A DNA stretch of 36,674 nucleotides from Nocardiopsis prasina DSM 43845 (GCF_000341265.1 NZ_ANAE01000125.1:1-36674); one strand, 5' to 3'; positions 1 through 8,822 are shown, numbered from the stretch's first letter. The notes: generated from the letters alone by a model not told the origin. Made by a program: numbers and translations.

Positions 1-105
1 CGACACGGGCCCCGATCCGCGCAGGCCTGGGGGTGCTGCTTCCCTCGCTGCCGCTTTTCGCCGACGACAGTGACCGGCCGCGACACGAGAAACGATCCGC
101 GCGGA
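1..105. repeat. Imperfect direct repeat at the left edge
   Basis: Bases 1-25 and 81-105 match at about 19 of 25 positions in the same register. Both start CGACACG and both contain CGATCCGCGC 12 bases later. The repeat period is 80 bp and the first copy is cut by the window edge. The stretch up to 109 holds no gene I can support. A short open frame ends at a TGA at 71-73 and could be the tail of an upstream gene, but its residues match nothing I recognise. Confidence 0.35.
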
Positions 106-109
106 GGGA

Positions 110-1009
110 CTACGAATCGGCAGGGAGGGAGTCCACGAGCGACCGGATGGCACGCACGTGCTCGGGGCCGGTACGGCAGCAGCCACCCACGAGGGACACC
201 CCGTCGGCGATCCACTGGGCGGCGGCGCGTCCGAAGTCCTGGGGGTCGGCTGTGCCGGTCCACTGTTGGGCCTCGGCGTCCCAGTACTCACCGGAGTTGG
301 GATAGGCGATCGTGGGGACTCCCGTGCTTGCGACCTCGTGGAGAAGTGGGGCCACGTGGCTGGGCGGCACGCAGTTCACGCCCACGGCGACCAGGCGGTC
401 GAGTGGGGCGAGTTCCTCCGCGACCTGGCGGAGGGGCGTGCCGTCGCTGATGTGTTCGGCGTCGACGCAGGAGAAGCTGAACCACGCGCGGACGTGGGGT
501 GTCTCCTCCAGGAGCCGGGCGAGGGCTCGGGCCTCGGGGAGGGAGGGCAGCGTCTCGCAGGCCACGAGGTCGGCGCCGGCGTCGGTGAGGACCCGCCAGC
601 GTTCGCGGTGCCAGAGGTGGAGCTCGTCCTCGGAGAGGCCATAGGCGCCGGTGTACTCGGAGCCGTCGGCGAGGGCGGCGCCGTAGGGACCCACGCTGGC
701 AGCCACGAGGCCGTGGCCGAAGGCGTCGCGTTCGGTGAGGGCGAGCTCCACGGAGCGGGCGAGGAAGTCCAGAGCCTGGGAGTGCGAGTAGCCGCGTTGG
801 GTGAAGGCGGCCACGCTGGCCTGGTAGCTGGCGGTGATGGCGACGTCGGCTCCCGCTTGGAAGTGGTCGCGGTGCACCTGGGAGACGAGTGCGGGCTCCT
901 CAGCGAGGAGGCGGGCGGACCACAGGCCCCCGGAGAGGTCGCGACCGTGGGCTTCCAGGCTCGTGGCCAGACCCCCGTCCAGCACGAGTGGGCGCGGCGA
1001 TTGCTTCAT
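110..1009 (-). CDS. mmuM: Homocysteine S-methyltransferase
   Basis: Predicted 299-residue cytoplasmic enzyme that moves a methyl group from S-methylmethionine (or S-adenosylmethionine) to homocysteine, giving methionine. It opens with the family's LVLDGGLATSLEAHG segment. The zinc-thiolate ligands are visible as the Cys of GVNC and the Cys pair of GGCCRTGP near the C-terminus. Length is normal for the single-domain MmuM/YagD type, far shorter than MetH. The ATG at 1009 is preceded by a clean AGGAGG seven bases upstream, which decides the start. It is transcribed away from murE across an 84-bp gap, so it is not part of the division operon. In many actinobacteria murE follows ftsI directly, and here mmuM occupies that place. 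Family assignment is firm; the preferred methyl donor is inferred. Confidence 0.93.
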   Translation of the reverse strand: MKQSPRPLVLDGGLATSLEAHGRDLSGGLWSARLLAEEPALVSQVHRDHFQAGADVAITASYQASVAAFTQRGYSHSQALDFLARSVELALTERDAFGHGLVAASVGPYGAALADGSEYTGAYGLSEDELHLWHRERWRVLTDAGADLVACETLPSLPEARALARLLEETPHVRAWFSFSCVDAEHISDGTPLRQVAEELAPLDRLVAVGVNCVPPSHVAPLLHEVASTGVPTIAYPNSGEYWDAEAQQWTGTADPQDFGRAAAQWIADGVSLVGGCCRTGPEHVRAIRSLVDSLPADS

Positions 1010-1056
1010 GGCGGTACCTCCTACGAGTGAAGTATCGCCCGTGGGCAGCGTGGAAA

Positions 1057-1093
1057 TTACCGAGAGGTCCCCCGCAGCCGTTAACCTCCACAC
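1057..1093 (+). promoter_or_regulatory. Probable leaderless promoter of murE
   Basis: A -10-like TAACCT lies at 1082-1087, exactly six bases before the GTG at 1094, so transcription would start at or next to the first codon. No Shine-Dalgarno sequence precedes that GTG. The -35 element is weak (TTACCG at 1057-1062, 19-bp spacer). The 84-bp mmuM-murE gap must also hold the mmuM promoter, for which I see no convincing hexamers. Confidence 0.45.
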
Positions 1094-2770
1094 GTGCCAC
1101 CGGTAATGCGACCTGAACACGCCAAACTCCGTCCACTGTCCGACCTCGCAGCGCTGCTCGGGCCGGACGCCACACTCCTGCGCCCAGACCTCGGCGCGGA
1201 CCGTCCAGCGGACATGCCCGATCGGGAGATCCATGTCCGCGGTATCACCCACGACTCGCGCAAGGTGCGGCAGGGCGACCTGTACGCGGCCCTGCCGGGT
1301 ACTCGCGCGCACGGCGCCGACTTCTCCCAGCAGGTGGCCGAGGCCGAGGCCGCGGCGATCCTGACCGACGCGGCGGGCGCGGACCGCGCGGCCGAGTCGG
1401 GCCTGCCCGTCCTGGTCGTACCGGACGCGCGCGCCGCGCTGGGAACGGTCGCGGCCTGGGTCTACGGCGAACCGGCCCAGGACCTGCTCCTCGTGGGCAC
1501 CACCGGGACCAGCGGCAAGACCACGGTCACCTACCTGATCGAGTCCGGCATGCGCCACGCCGGGATGAGTACGGGCCTGGTCGGCACCGTGGAGATGCGT
1601 GTGGGCGACGAGCGCGTCGCCTCCTCGCTGACCACGCCGGAGGCCACGGACCTGCACGGCCTGTTCGCGGTGATGCGCGAACACGGGACGACGGCCGCCG
1701 CCATGGAGGTCTCCAGCCACGCGCTGGCCCTGGGCCGCGTGGGCGGCACCCGTTACGACGTCGCGATCTTCACGAACCTGTCCCAGGACCACCTGGACTT
1801 CCATTCGGACCTTCGCGACTACTTCGACACCAAGGCGCGCCTGTTCTCGCCGGAGTACTGCGACATCGCGGTGGTCAACGCCGACGACCGCTTCGGTCGC
1901 GCGCTGGTGGACATGGTGCAGGGACGCGGCAAGGTCCCGGTGACCACCTTCGCGGTGGAGGGCGCCTCGGACGCCGGTCCGGAGAACGCCATGGCTGCGG
2001 ACTGGACGGCGATCGACGTCGAGCTCGGCGCCACCGGCAGCACCTTCCGTATCGTGGGCCCCGGCGGCATGGAGGCCCGCGCCTCGGTGGCGCTTCCGGG
2101 CCCGTTCAACGTCTCCAACGCCATGGCGGCCGTCGTGGGTCTGGTCGAGGCGGGGATTCCGCTGGAGACCGCCATCGCGGGCGTGGCCGCCGCTCCGGGC
2201 GTGCCGGGCCGCATGGAGCCGGTCGAGGTCCGGGGGAACTCGGGGTCGCAGGACTTCGCGGCCCTGGTGGACTACTCGCACAAGCCCGGCGCCATCGAGG
2301 CCGTGCTCAGCGCGCTGCGCGAGACCACCGACGGCCAGGTCACCATGGTGGTCGGCTGCGGCGGCGACCGTGACCGCGCCAAGCGTCCGCTGATGGGCGA
2401 GGCCGCCGCGCGACTGGCCGACCAGCTGATCATCACCAACGACAACCCGCGCACCGAGGATCCCGTCGCCATCGCCGCCGCGATGCTGGACGGAGTCGCC
2501 AAGGTCCCCGAGGACCAGCGTGCGCGGGTCACCGTGGAGTTCGACCGCGCCGAGGCGATCGGCCTGGGCGTGCACCGGACCGGCCCCGGCGACGTGGTGG
2601 TGGTCGCGGGCAAGGGCCACGAGACCGGCCAGTACGTCAAGGGCGACGTCCTGCCCTTCGACGACCGCGAGGTCCTGCGGGGCGCCATCGAGGACGCCCT
2701 GCGCACCCGGGCGAGCGAACGGCTCGGCAACGCCCTCCAGGACGTCCACCGGGTGCCTGACGAGGCCTGA
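1094..2770 (+). CDS. murE: UDP-MurNAc-L-Ala-D-Glu:meso-DAP ligase MurE
   Basis: ATP-dependent cytoplasmic ligase that adds the third stem-peptide residue to UDP-MurNAc-L-Ala-D-Glu. The 558 residues show the three Mur ligase domains in order: an N-terminal uridine-binding domain with THDSRKVRQGD, a central ATPase domain with P-loop TGTSGKTT and the carbamylated-lysine segment YFDTKARLF, and a C-terminal domain. The DNPR motif (ITNDNPRTEDP) marks meso-diaminopimelate as substrate, so the wall should be DAP-type. GTG at 1094 is taken as the start because a -10 hexamer sits six bases upstream, suggesting a leaderless mRNA. An in-frame ATG at 1106 is the alternative. It is first in the rightward dcw run but is separated from murF by 388 bp with a strong hairpin, so it may be its own transcription unit. 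Confidence 0.97.
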   Translation: MPPVMRPEHAKLRPLSDLAALLGPDATLLRPDLGADRPADMPDREIHVRGITHDSRKVRQGDLYAALPGTRAHGADFSQQVAEAEAAAILTDAAGADRAAESGLPVLVVPDARAALGTVAAWVYGEPAQDLLLVGTTGTSGKTTVTYLIESGMRHAGMSTGLVGTVEMRVGDERVASSLTTPEATDLHGLFAVMREHGTTAAAMEVSSHALALGRVGGTRYDVAIFTNLSQDHLDFHSDLRDYFDTKARLFSPEYCDIAVVNADDRFGRALVDMVQGRGKVPVTTFAVEGASDAGPENAMAADWTAIDVELGATGSTFRIVGPGGMEARASVALPGPFNVSNAMAAVVGLVEAGIPLETAIAGVAAAPGVPGRMEPVEVRGNSGSQDFAALVDYSHKPGAIEAVLSALRETTDGQVTMVVGCGGDRDRAKRPLMGEAAARLADQLIITNDNPRTEDPVAIAAAMLDGVAKVPEDQRARVTVEFDRAEAIGLGVHRTGPGDVVVVAGKGHETGQYVKGDVLPFDDREVLRGAIEDALRTRASERLGNALQDVHRVPDEA

Positions 2771-2816
2771 CGCCACGACACACCCGGGGCGCGCCGAACG
2801 TGGTGCCGTCCTCTTT

Positions 2817-2845
2817 CCGGGACGCGGTCCCAGACCGCGTCCCGG
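2817..2845 (+). terminator. Hairpin terminator after murE
   Basis: A perfect 13-bp inverted repeat, CCGGGACGCGGTC at 2817-2829 and its complement at 2833-2845, is closed by a 3-base loop. It lies 46 bp beyond the murE stop. No T-run follows, as is common for actinomycete terminators. It probably ends murE transcripts or reduces read-through into murF. Confidence 0.65.
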
Positions 2846-3158
2846 TGGTGTCCCCCTCCGTGACGTGCACGAATCACATGCGAGGTGCGTGTCGACGGTC
2901 ACGAAGTGGAGCATATTGCTTCGCACAGGGCCCTGCCGGGACCCCAGACACCCCAACATGTTCTAAGGTAGGTCCGGCAATCGCAGCCCGACACGTGCCG
3001 CCCACACAGGCGCCCGCGGCCCGGTACCAGCCGGAGTTCGTGGCCCGGCGCGGCACCGCGCGCACGGTATCCGCGGTGCCATCCCCTGACCCGATCCCGA
3101 GGCCGGGTGGCCAATGCCCTTGGGGCGCCGTGGGCCGGGCCTGACATGAGGAGTGGAT
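2846..3158 (+). promoter_or_regulatory. Gene-free murF leader with a second hairpin
   Basis: This 313-bp stretch has no coding region I can support. It holds a perfect 9-bp inverted repeat, GGCACCGCG at 3052-3060 and CGCGGTGCC at 3072-3080, with an 11-base loop, 79 bp before the murF start. A -10-like TAAGGT lies at 2964-2969 just after an AACATGTT palindrome, but no good -35 matches it. If it is used, the murF leader would be about 180 nt and would contain the hairpin. Promoter identity is weak; the hairpin is clear. Confidence 0.4.
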
Positions 3159-4607
3159 TTGATCGCGCTCACGCTCGATCGGATCGCTGAGATCACCCAA
3201 ACCGCCATCGGCGGATCAGCGCGCCCCGACGCCGTCGTCGACGGCCCCGTCGTCATCGACTCTCGACAGGTGGCGCCAGGAGCGCTCTTCGTCGCCCTGA
3301 GCGGTGAGCGGGTCGACGGACACGACTTCGCCGAGACCGCCGTGGCGGCCGGAGCCGTCGCGGTCCTGGCCTCGCGCCCGGTCGACGCCCCCCACCTCCT
3401 GGTGGACGGCGGCGACGACGAGGTCGTGGCGGCCCTGGCCCGACTCGCCCGGCACGTGGCCACCGAACTCAGCGACCCCGCGCGCGGAACGGCCACCACC
3501 GAGGTCGTGGGGGTCACCGGCTCCTCCGGCAAGACCACCACCAAGGACCTCATCGCCCAGGTCGTGGGAGAGCTGGGCCCCACGGTCGCCCCCGCGGGTT
3601 CGTTCAACAACGAGATCGGCCACCCGCTCACGGTGCTCCGCGCCGACACCCGGACCAAGAACCTGGTGCTGGAAGTCGCGGCGCGCGGGATCGGGCACAT
3701 CGCCCACCTGTGCCGGATCGCCCCGCCCCGGATCGGTGTCGTCCTCAACGTCGGCAGCGCCCACATGGGCGAGTTCGGCGGCCGCGACGCCATCGCCAAG
3801 GCCAAGGGCGAGCTCGTGGAGTCCCTGCCGCCCGGAAGCGAGCGGCGCGGGGAGGGCGGCGTGGCCGTCCTCAACGCCGACGACCCGCTCGTGCGCGCCA
3901 TGCGCTCCCGCACCGAGGCCCGCGTGGTGCTCTACGGCACCGCCGAGGACGCCCAGGTGCGCGCCACGGACATCACCATCGGAACCGACGGCGCCCCGTC
4001 CCTCACCCTGAACCTGCGCGGCCGCACGGCCCGGGTCCAGCTGGGACTGGTCGGCGCCCACCAGGTCAGCAACGCGCTGGCCGCCGCGGCCGTCGCCGAC
4101 GACCTCGGGATGGACATCGAAGACATCGCCGCCGCCCTCGGCGCGGCGACCCCGGTCAGCCGCTGGCGAATGGAGGTCACCGAACACCACGGTGTCACCC
4201 TCGTCAACGACGCCTACAACGCCAACCCCGAGTCCATGAGGGCGGCGCTGACCACCCTGGGCGCGCTCGCCCGGGATCGCCGGTCCATCGCGGTGCTCGC
4301 CCACATGGCCGAGCTCGGCGACGACGGCGGGGCCGAACACGAGAACGTGGGTGAGCTGGCCGCCGAGACCGGCGTGGCCCACCTGGTCGTGGTCGGCGAG
4401 GCGGCCGAGGGGATCGCAGTCGGAGCCGAACGCGCCGCCCAGCAGGGGCGGTGGCGCGGTGAGAGCATCCGGGTTCCCGACGCGGAGGCAGCAGCCGACG
4501 CGGTGCGCGAACGGATGCGCACAGGAGACGTTGTCATTGTGAAGGGATCGCGCGTGGCTGCGCTCGAAAGGGTCATCGACCTCATCACCAAGGGTGATGT
4601 CCAGTGA
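3159..4607 (+). CDS. murF: UDP-MurNAc-tripeptide:D-Ala-D-Ala ligase MurF
   Basis: ATP-dependent ligase that adds D-alanyl-D-alanine to UDP-MurNAc-tripeptide, the last cytoplasmic step of the nucleotide precursor. The 482 residues show an N-terminal substrate domain (IDSRQVAPGALFVALSGE), P-loop TGSSGKTTTKD, the GSFNNEIGHPLT segment, NVGSAHMGEFGG, and the C-terminal NDAYNANPESMRAAL motif typical of MurF. The start is taken as TTG at 3159: GAGGAG at 3148-3153 sits five bases upstream, and MIALTLDRIAEI matches the usual actinobacterial MurF N-terminus. A GTG at 3153 would overlap the ribosome site. Its stop overlaps the mraY start (GTGA), so the two are translationally coupled. Confidence 0.96.
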   Translation: MIALTLDRIAEITQTAIGGSARPDAVVDGPVVIDSRQVAPGALFVALSGERVDGHDFAETAVAAGAVAVLASRPVDAPHLLVDGGDDEVVAALARLARHVATELSDPARGTATTEVVGVTGSSGKTTTKDLIAQVVGELGPTVAPAGSFNNEIGHPLTVLRADTRTKNLVLEVAARGIGHIAHLCRIAPPRIGVVLNVGSAHMGEFGGRDAIAKAKGELVESLPPGSERRGEGGVAVLNADDPLVRAMRSRTEARVVLYGTAEDAQVRATDITIGTDGAPSLTLNLRGRTARVQLGLVGAHQVSNALAAAAVADDLGMDIEDIAAALGAATPVSRWRMEVTEHHGVTLVNDAYNANPESMRAALTTLGALARDRRSIAVLAHMAELGDDGGAEHENVGELAAETGVAHLVVVGEAAEGIAVGAERAAQQGRWRGESIRVPDAEAAADAVRERMRTGDVVIVKGSRVAALERVIDLITKGDVQ

Positions 4608-5677
4608 TCGGCATCACCATAGCGGCGGGGCTCTCGCTGATCATCTCCATGGTGCTGATGCCGCCGCTCATCAAGCTCCTGTACCGGTTCAAGTTCGGCC
4701 AGGAGGTCCGCGACGACGGACCCGAGGGCCACAAGACCAAGCAGGGCACGCCCACCATGGGCGGCATCGTGATCATCCTCGGCGCGGTGGTGGGCTACTT
4801 CGGTTCCCACCTGCTGCTCTGGGCGATCCAACCGGCCGCCTCCGGGCCCACGGCCTCCGGCCTGCTGGTGATGTTCCTGTTCGTCGGCATGGGCTGTGTC
4901 GGCTTCCTGGACGACTTCATCAAGATCTACAAGCGCCGCAGCCTCGGTCTGCGCAGCGGCGCGAAGATGGTCGGCCAGGCCGTCATCGGTGTCGGGTTCG
5001 CCTACGGCGTCACCCAGTTCCCCAACGGGTACGGCTACACCCCCGCCGCCCCCCAGTTGTCGTTCCTGCGCGACTTCGGCCCGCCGCTGATGATCGGCGT
5101 GTTCGTCATCTGGGCGCTGTTCCTCATCGTGGGCTTCTCCAACGCGGTGAACCTCACCGACGGCCTGGACGGTCTGGCCACCGGCGCGACCATCCTGTCG
5201 CTGGCCGCCTACGTCATCATCGGCAACTGGCAGCTGCGCCAGTCCTGTGTGGAGGCGCTCACCTCCAGCTGCTACACGGTCCGCGACCCCCTGGACCTCG
5301 CCGTGGTGGCCTCGGCCGTGCTCGGTTCCTGCATCGGCTTCCTGTGGTTCAACGCCCCGCCCGCCAAGATCTTCATGGGCGACACCGGCTCGCTGGCCCT
5401 GGGCGGCCTGATCGTGGGTCTGGCCATCACCACCCGCACACAGCTCCTGCTGCTGCTCATCGGCGGCCTGTTCGTCATCATCACCATGTCCGTGATGATC
5501 CAGATCACCTCGTTCCGTCTCACCGGCAAACGGGTGTTCCGCATGGCGCCGCTCCAGCACCACTTCGAACTCAAGGGTTGGGCGGAGACCACCATCGTCA
5601 TCCGGTTCTGGATCATCCAGGGCCTGTTCATGGCGATCGCCATCGGACTCTTCTACCTGGAATGGATGCCAAGCTAG
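4604..5677 (+). CDS. mraY: Phospho-MurNAc-pentapeptide transferase MraY
   Basis: Integral membrane enzyme that moves phospho-MurNAc-pentapeptide from UDP to undecaprenyl phosphate, making lipid I. The 357 residues hold about ten hydrophobic segments and the family signatures in order: the aspartate pair in FLDDFIKIYKRRSLGL, NAVNLTDGLDGLATG with the catalytic-region aspartates, FMGDTGSLALGG, and the histidine-rich APLQHHFELKGW loop. The GTG start lies in the GTGA overlap with murF. Length and motifs are normal. It runs into murD four bases after its TAG stop. Confidence 0.97.
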   Translation: MIGITIAAGLSLIISMVLMPPLIKLLYRFKFGQEVRDDGPEGHKTKQGTPTMGGIVIILGAVVGYFGSHLLLWAIQPAASGPTASGLLVMFLFVGMGCVGFLDDFIKIYKRRSLGLRSGAKMVGQAVIGVGFAYGVTQFPNGYGYTPAAPQLSFLRDFGPPLMIGVFVIWALFLIVGFSNAVNLTDGLDGLATGATILSLAAYVIIGNWQLRQSCVEALTSSCYTVRDPLDLAVVASAVLGSCIGFLWFNAPPAKIFMGDTGSLALGGLIVGLAITTRTQLLLLLIGGLFVIITMSVMIQITSFRLTGKRVFRMAPLQHHFELKGWAETTIVIRFWIIQGLFMAIAIGLFYLEWMPS

Positions 5678-5681
5678 AGGC

Positions 5682-7151
5682 ATGCCGCACCACCATCCTT
5701 CCGACTCGTCCCGCACCGCCGCCCCCGCCGGGGGCGACGACCCCCTCGCGGGCGCGCGGGTCTGCGTCGCCGGTCTGGGTGTCTCCGGGCCCCCCGTCGC
5801 CAGGGCACTCCTGGCCCGGGGTGCCCGGGTGGTCGTCGTCGACGGCCGCGACGACGACACGACACGCCCGGTGGCCGCCGCCCTGACCGAGGCCGGTGCC
5901 GAGGTCGTCCTGGGCGACACCCCGCTGCCCGACGACTGCGACCTCGTGGTCACCTCGCCCGGTTGGCGTCCCGACTCCCCGCTCCTGGTCCGCGCCGCGG
6001 AGGCCGGGGTGGAGGTCATCGGGGACGTGGAGCTGGCCTGGCGGCTCAAGCCCGCCGACCAGGTGTGGCTCGCCATCACCGGCACCAACGGCAAGACCAC
6101 CACCGTGCGCATGCTGGAGTCCATCCTGCGCGCGGACGGCCGCGATGCGCTCGCGGTCGGCAACGTCGGCACCCCGATCGTGGACGCCGTCCTCCCCGAC
6201 GCCGACGGCCACGTCCACGACATCCTCGCCGTGGAGCTGTCCAGCTTCCAGCTGCACTGGTCCAACAGCGTCCGGCCGCACGCCGCCACGGTCCTCAACG
6301 TCGCCCCCGACCACCTGGACTGGCACGGCGGCCTGGAGCCCTACGCCCGCGCCAAGGGCAGGGTGTTCGCCCAGGGCACGATCCGCGTGGTCAACACAGC
6401 CGACTCCTGGTCCGTCCGTCTGGCCGAGGAGGAGGGCGACCCGCACACTCCGGTGGTGGGTCTGCGCCTGGACACGCCTCGCGCCGGTGAGCTGGGTGTG
6501 GTCGAGGACCTGCTCGTGGACCGCGCCTTCGTCGCCGAGCCGCACAGCAGCGCTGAGGAGCTCGCCTCCCTGGGCGACGTCCGCCCGGCCGCGCCGCACA
6601 ACGTCGCCAACGCCCTGGCCGCCGCCGCCCTGGCCCGCTCGGTGGGGGTGGACCCCGCCTCGGTTCGGGCGGGTCTGACCGCCTTCGTGCCCGAGCCCCA
6701 CCGCATCGCGCACGTGGCCACGGTCGCGGGCGTGGACTTCGTGGACGACTCCAAGGCCACCAACCCGCACGCCGCCGCGGCGTCGTTGAACTCCTACGAC
6801 TCGGTGGTGTGGATCGCGGGCGGCCTGCTGAAGGGGGCCGAGGTCGACGGTCTCGTCGCCGGTGCCGCCTCCCGCCTCCGTGGCGCGGTGCTGATCGGCG
6901 CCGACCGCGAGCGCATCCGTGAGGCCCTGGTCCGGCACGCCCCGGACGTTCCGGTGGTGGAGGTGGAGGGCCCCGAACCCGACGCGCCCGCCGGTCACAC
7001 GGTGATGGACGCGGTCCTCGCCCGGGCCACCGACCTCGCCCGGGAGGGCGACACGGTGCTGCTGGCCCCGGCCGCCGCCTCCATGGACATGTTCACCAAC
7101 TACCCGGAGCGGGGCCGCTTCTTCGCCGAGGCCGTCCACCGGCTCGGCTGA
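5682..7151 (+). CDS. murD: UDP-MurNAc-L-alanine:D-glutamate ligase MurD
   Basis: ATP-dependent cytoplasmic ligase that adds D-glutamate to UDP-MurNAc-L-Ala. The 489 residues begin with a non-conserved His/Pro/Ser-rich tail of about 24 residues, followed by the Rossmann-like ARVCVAGLGVSG domain. Next come P-loop TGTNGKTTTV, NVAPDHLDWHGG, the carbamylated-lysine region YARAKGRVF, and the C-terminal DDSKATNPHAA and LLAPAAASMDMF motifs characteristic of MurD. The ATG at 5682 follows the mraY stop by four bases. The ribosome site is weak (AGAGG only one base upstream), so translation may depend on coupling with mraY. A 228-bp gap with an inverted repeat follows. Confidence 0.96.
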   Translation: MPHHHPSDSSRTAAPAGGDDPLAGARVCVAGLGVSGPPVARALLARGARVVVVDGRDDDTTRPVAAALTEAGAEVVLGDTPLPDDCDLVVTSPGWRPDSPLLVRAAEAGVEVIGDVELAWRLKPADQVWLAITGTNGKTTTVRMLESILRADGRDALAVGNVGTPIVDAVLPDADGHVHDILAVELSSFQLHWSNSVRPHAATVLNVAPDHLDWHGGLEPYARAKGRVFAQGTIRVVNTADSWSVRLAEEEGDPHTPVVGLRLDTPRAGELGVVEDLLVDRAFVAEPHSSAEELASLGDVRPAAPHNVANALAAAALARSVGVDPASVRAGLTAFVPEPHRIAHVATVAGVDFVDDSKATNPHAAAASLNSYDSVVWIAGGLLKGAEVDGLVAGAASRLRGAVLIGADRERIREALVRHAPDVPVVEVEGPEPDAPAGHTVMDAVLARATDLAREGDTVLLAPAAASMDMFTNYPERGRFFAEAVHRLG

Positions 7152-7222
7152 ACCGTCCCTCGTCCCCTGCGGCGAGCAGGAGCCGAAGCGGAGCACCCCC
7201 TCGGGCGAACACTGAGTGATCA

Positions 7223-7262
7223 GAGGCCACCCCTGCGTCATATCGAACGCGCGGGTGGCCTC
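7223..7262 (+). terminator. Inverted repeat between murD and ftsW
   Basis: Perfect 10-bp arms, GAGGCCACCC at 7223-7232 and GGGTGGCCTC at 7253-7262, are separated by 20 bases. The element lies 71 bp after the murD stop in a 228-bp gap that holds no other gene. The long loop and missing T-run make it either a weak terminator or a folded leader ahead of ftsW. The rest of the gap shows no promoter I can defend. Confidence 0.45.
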
Positions 7263-7379
7263 CTGTGTGTCGCGCGGCACCCCACGCACCGCCAAAGATG
7301 GCCAACACGCGGGAAATGTCCACGGTTCCCGACCCGCCGGTACGCAAGTATTGAGGCGCGAATCGTGCGGAGGGTGTGG

Positions 7380-8822
7380 ATGGCGGCGACGACAACGGTT
7401 CCCGGGGTGTCCCGCACCCGGGAACGCACGGCGGCCGGTGGCCGCGAACGGGGCCTCTGGCGTGAGTGGGCCCGGTCCCTGGACCGTCCCCTCACCTCCT
7501 ACTACCTGATCCTCAGTACCGGGGTGATGCTCATCTCCCTGGGCCTGGTCATGGTGCTGTCCTCGACGATGGTCAACTCCATCACCGAGACCGGCTCGGC
7601 CTTCTCCGTGGTCCAGCGGCAGATGGTGTCGGCGATGATCGGCCTGCCGCTCATGGTGTTCGCCTCCCAGCTGCCCCTGTGGGTCTTCCGCATGGTCGGC
7701 TACCCGGCGATGATCGTGTCTGTGGCGCTGCTGCTGCTCACCGCCTTCCAGGGCACCGAGGTCAACGGTGCGATGCGGTGGCTGGAGGTCGGCGGCCTGG
7801 TCATCCAGCCCTCCGAACCGGCCAAACTCGCCTTCGCCCTGTGGGGCGCCAACATCCTCGCGCGCAAGGAGGAGCTGAAGGACCTCACGGAGTGGCGGCA
7901 CCTGCTCATCCCTCTGGTGCCCGGCTGCGGACTCCTGGTGCTCCTCGTGCTGCTGGGCTCCGACCTGTCCACCTCCCTGGTGCTGCTCCTCATCTTCCTG
8001 AGCCTGCTCTGGGTGGTGGGGGCGCCCGCGCGGCTGTTCGTGGGCATGTTCGGCCTGGTCCTGGGGCTGGCCGCGATCGTCATCGCGATCGAGCCCTTCC
8101 GCATGACCCGAATCGCCGTGTTCCTCGACCCGGAGTCGGACCCGAGCGGTACCGGTTTCCAGTCACTGCACGGCCTGTACGCCCTGGGTACCGGCGGCAT
8201 CTTCGGGGTCGGCATCGGCGCCAGCCGTGAGAAGTGGGGCTTCCTGCCCTACGCCGAGTCCGACTTCATCTTCGCCATCATCGGTGAGGAGTTCGGGCTC
8301 ATCGGCACCCTGCTGGTCCTCGGCCTGTTCGGCATGCTGGGCTACGCGGGCCTGCGGGTGGCCTTCCGCGTCAAGGACGCCTTCTCGCGCCTGGCCGCCT
8401 TCGCGATCGTCACCTGGATCATCGGCCAGTCCATGATCAACATCGCCGCCGTCATCGGCCTGGTCCCCGTCACCGGCATCCCGCTGCCCCTGGTCTCCTA
8501 CGGCGGCTCCGCGCTCATCCCGACGATGATCGCGCTCGGGGTGCTGCTCGCCATCGCCCGAAACGAGCCCGAGGCCCAGAAGGCCCTGGCGGCCCGGGGT
8601 CCCACTCGGGTCCAAAGGGCCATAAGCTGGCTTGGCCTGGAGAACATCGCCGCTTCCGTCCGTAATCAGAGCGGTTCGGCGCCCTCCAAGCGCACCACCG
8701 CGCCGCGCACCCCCCGCAAGTCGGGTGAGCGCGGGGCCCGGACCGGTGCCAAGACCACGGCCAAGAACAAGAGCGGACCGGTCCCGGCGGGTGACCGGCC
8801 AAGGAGGAATCGGCGACGATGA
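7380..8822 (+). CDS. ftsW: Division glycosyltransferase FtsW (SEDS family)
   Basis: SEDS-family membrane protein that polymerises lipid II at the septum together with a class B penicillin-binding protein. The 480-residue form has an N-terminal cytoplasmic tail, about ten hydrophobic segments from LILSTGVMLISLGLVMVLSS onward, and the SEDS signatures ARKEELKD, ASREKWGFLPYAESDFIFAIIGEEFG and LPLVSYGGSAL. A basic, Lys/Arg/Thr-rich C-terminal tail of about 80 residues follows the last membrane segment. The ATG at 7380 is chosen because GGAGG ends six bases upstream; GTG codons at 7365 and 7374 are possible but worse placed. It overlaps murG by ATGA. FtsW is preferred over RodA because of its place in the cluster. 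Confidence 0.95.
   Translation: MAATTTVPGVSRTRERTAAGGRERGLWREWARSLDRPLTSYYLILSTGVMLISLGLVMVLSSTMVNSITETGSAFSVVQRQMVSAMIGLPLMVFASQLPLWVFRMVGYPAMIVSVALLLLTAFQGTEVNGAMRWLEVGGLVIQPSEPAKLAFALWGANILARKEELKDLTEWRHLLIPLVPGCGLLVLLVLLGSDLSTSLVLLLIFLSLLWVVGAPARLFVGMFGLVLGLAAIVIAIEPFRMTRIAVFLDPESDPSGTGFQSLHGLYALGTGGIFGVGIGASREKWGFLPYAESDFIFAIIGEEFGLIGTLLVLGLFGMLGYAGLRVAFRVKDAFSRLAAFAIVTWIIGQSMINIAAVIGLVPVTGIPLPLVSYGGSALIPTMIALGVLLAIARNEPEAQKALAARGPTRVQRAISWLGLENIAASVRNQSGSAPSKRTTAPRTPRKSGERGARTGAKTTAKNKSGPVPAGDRPRRNRRR

Noticed and set aside
110-2959. 949-codon open frame on the minus strand covering mmuM and the antisense of murE
   Set aside because: Only its last 300 codons (from ATG 1009, with AGGAGG) are mmuM. 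The upstream part is the antisense shadow of murE, caused by high GC.
2955-2963. AACATGTT palindrome ahead of murF as a LexA box
   Set aside because: AAC and GTT are separated by two bases, not four, and the flanks do not fit.
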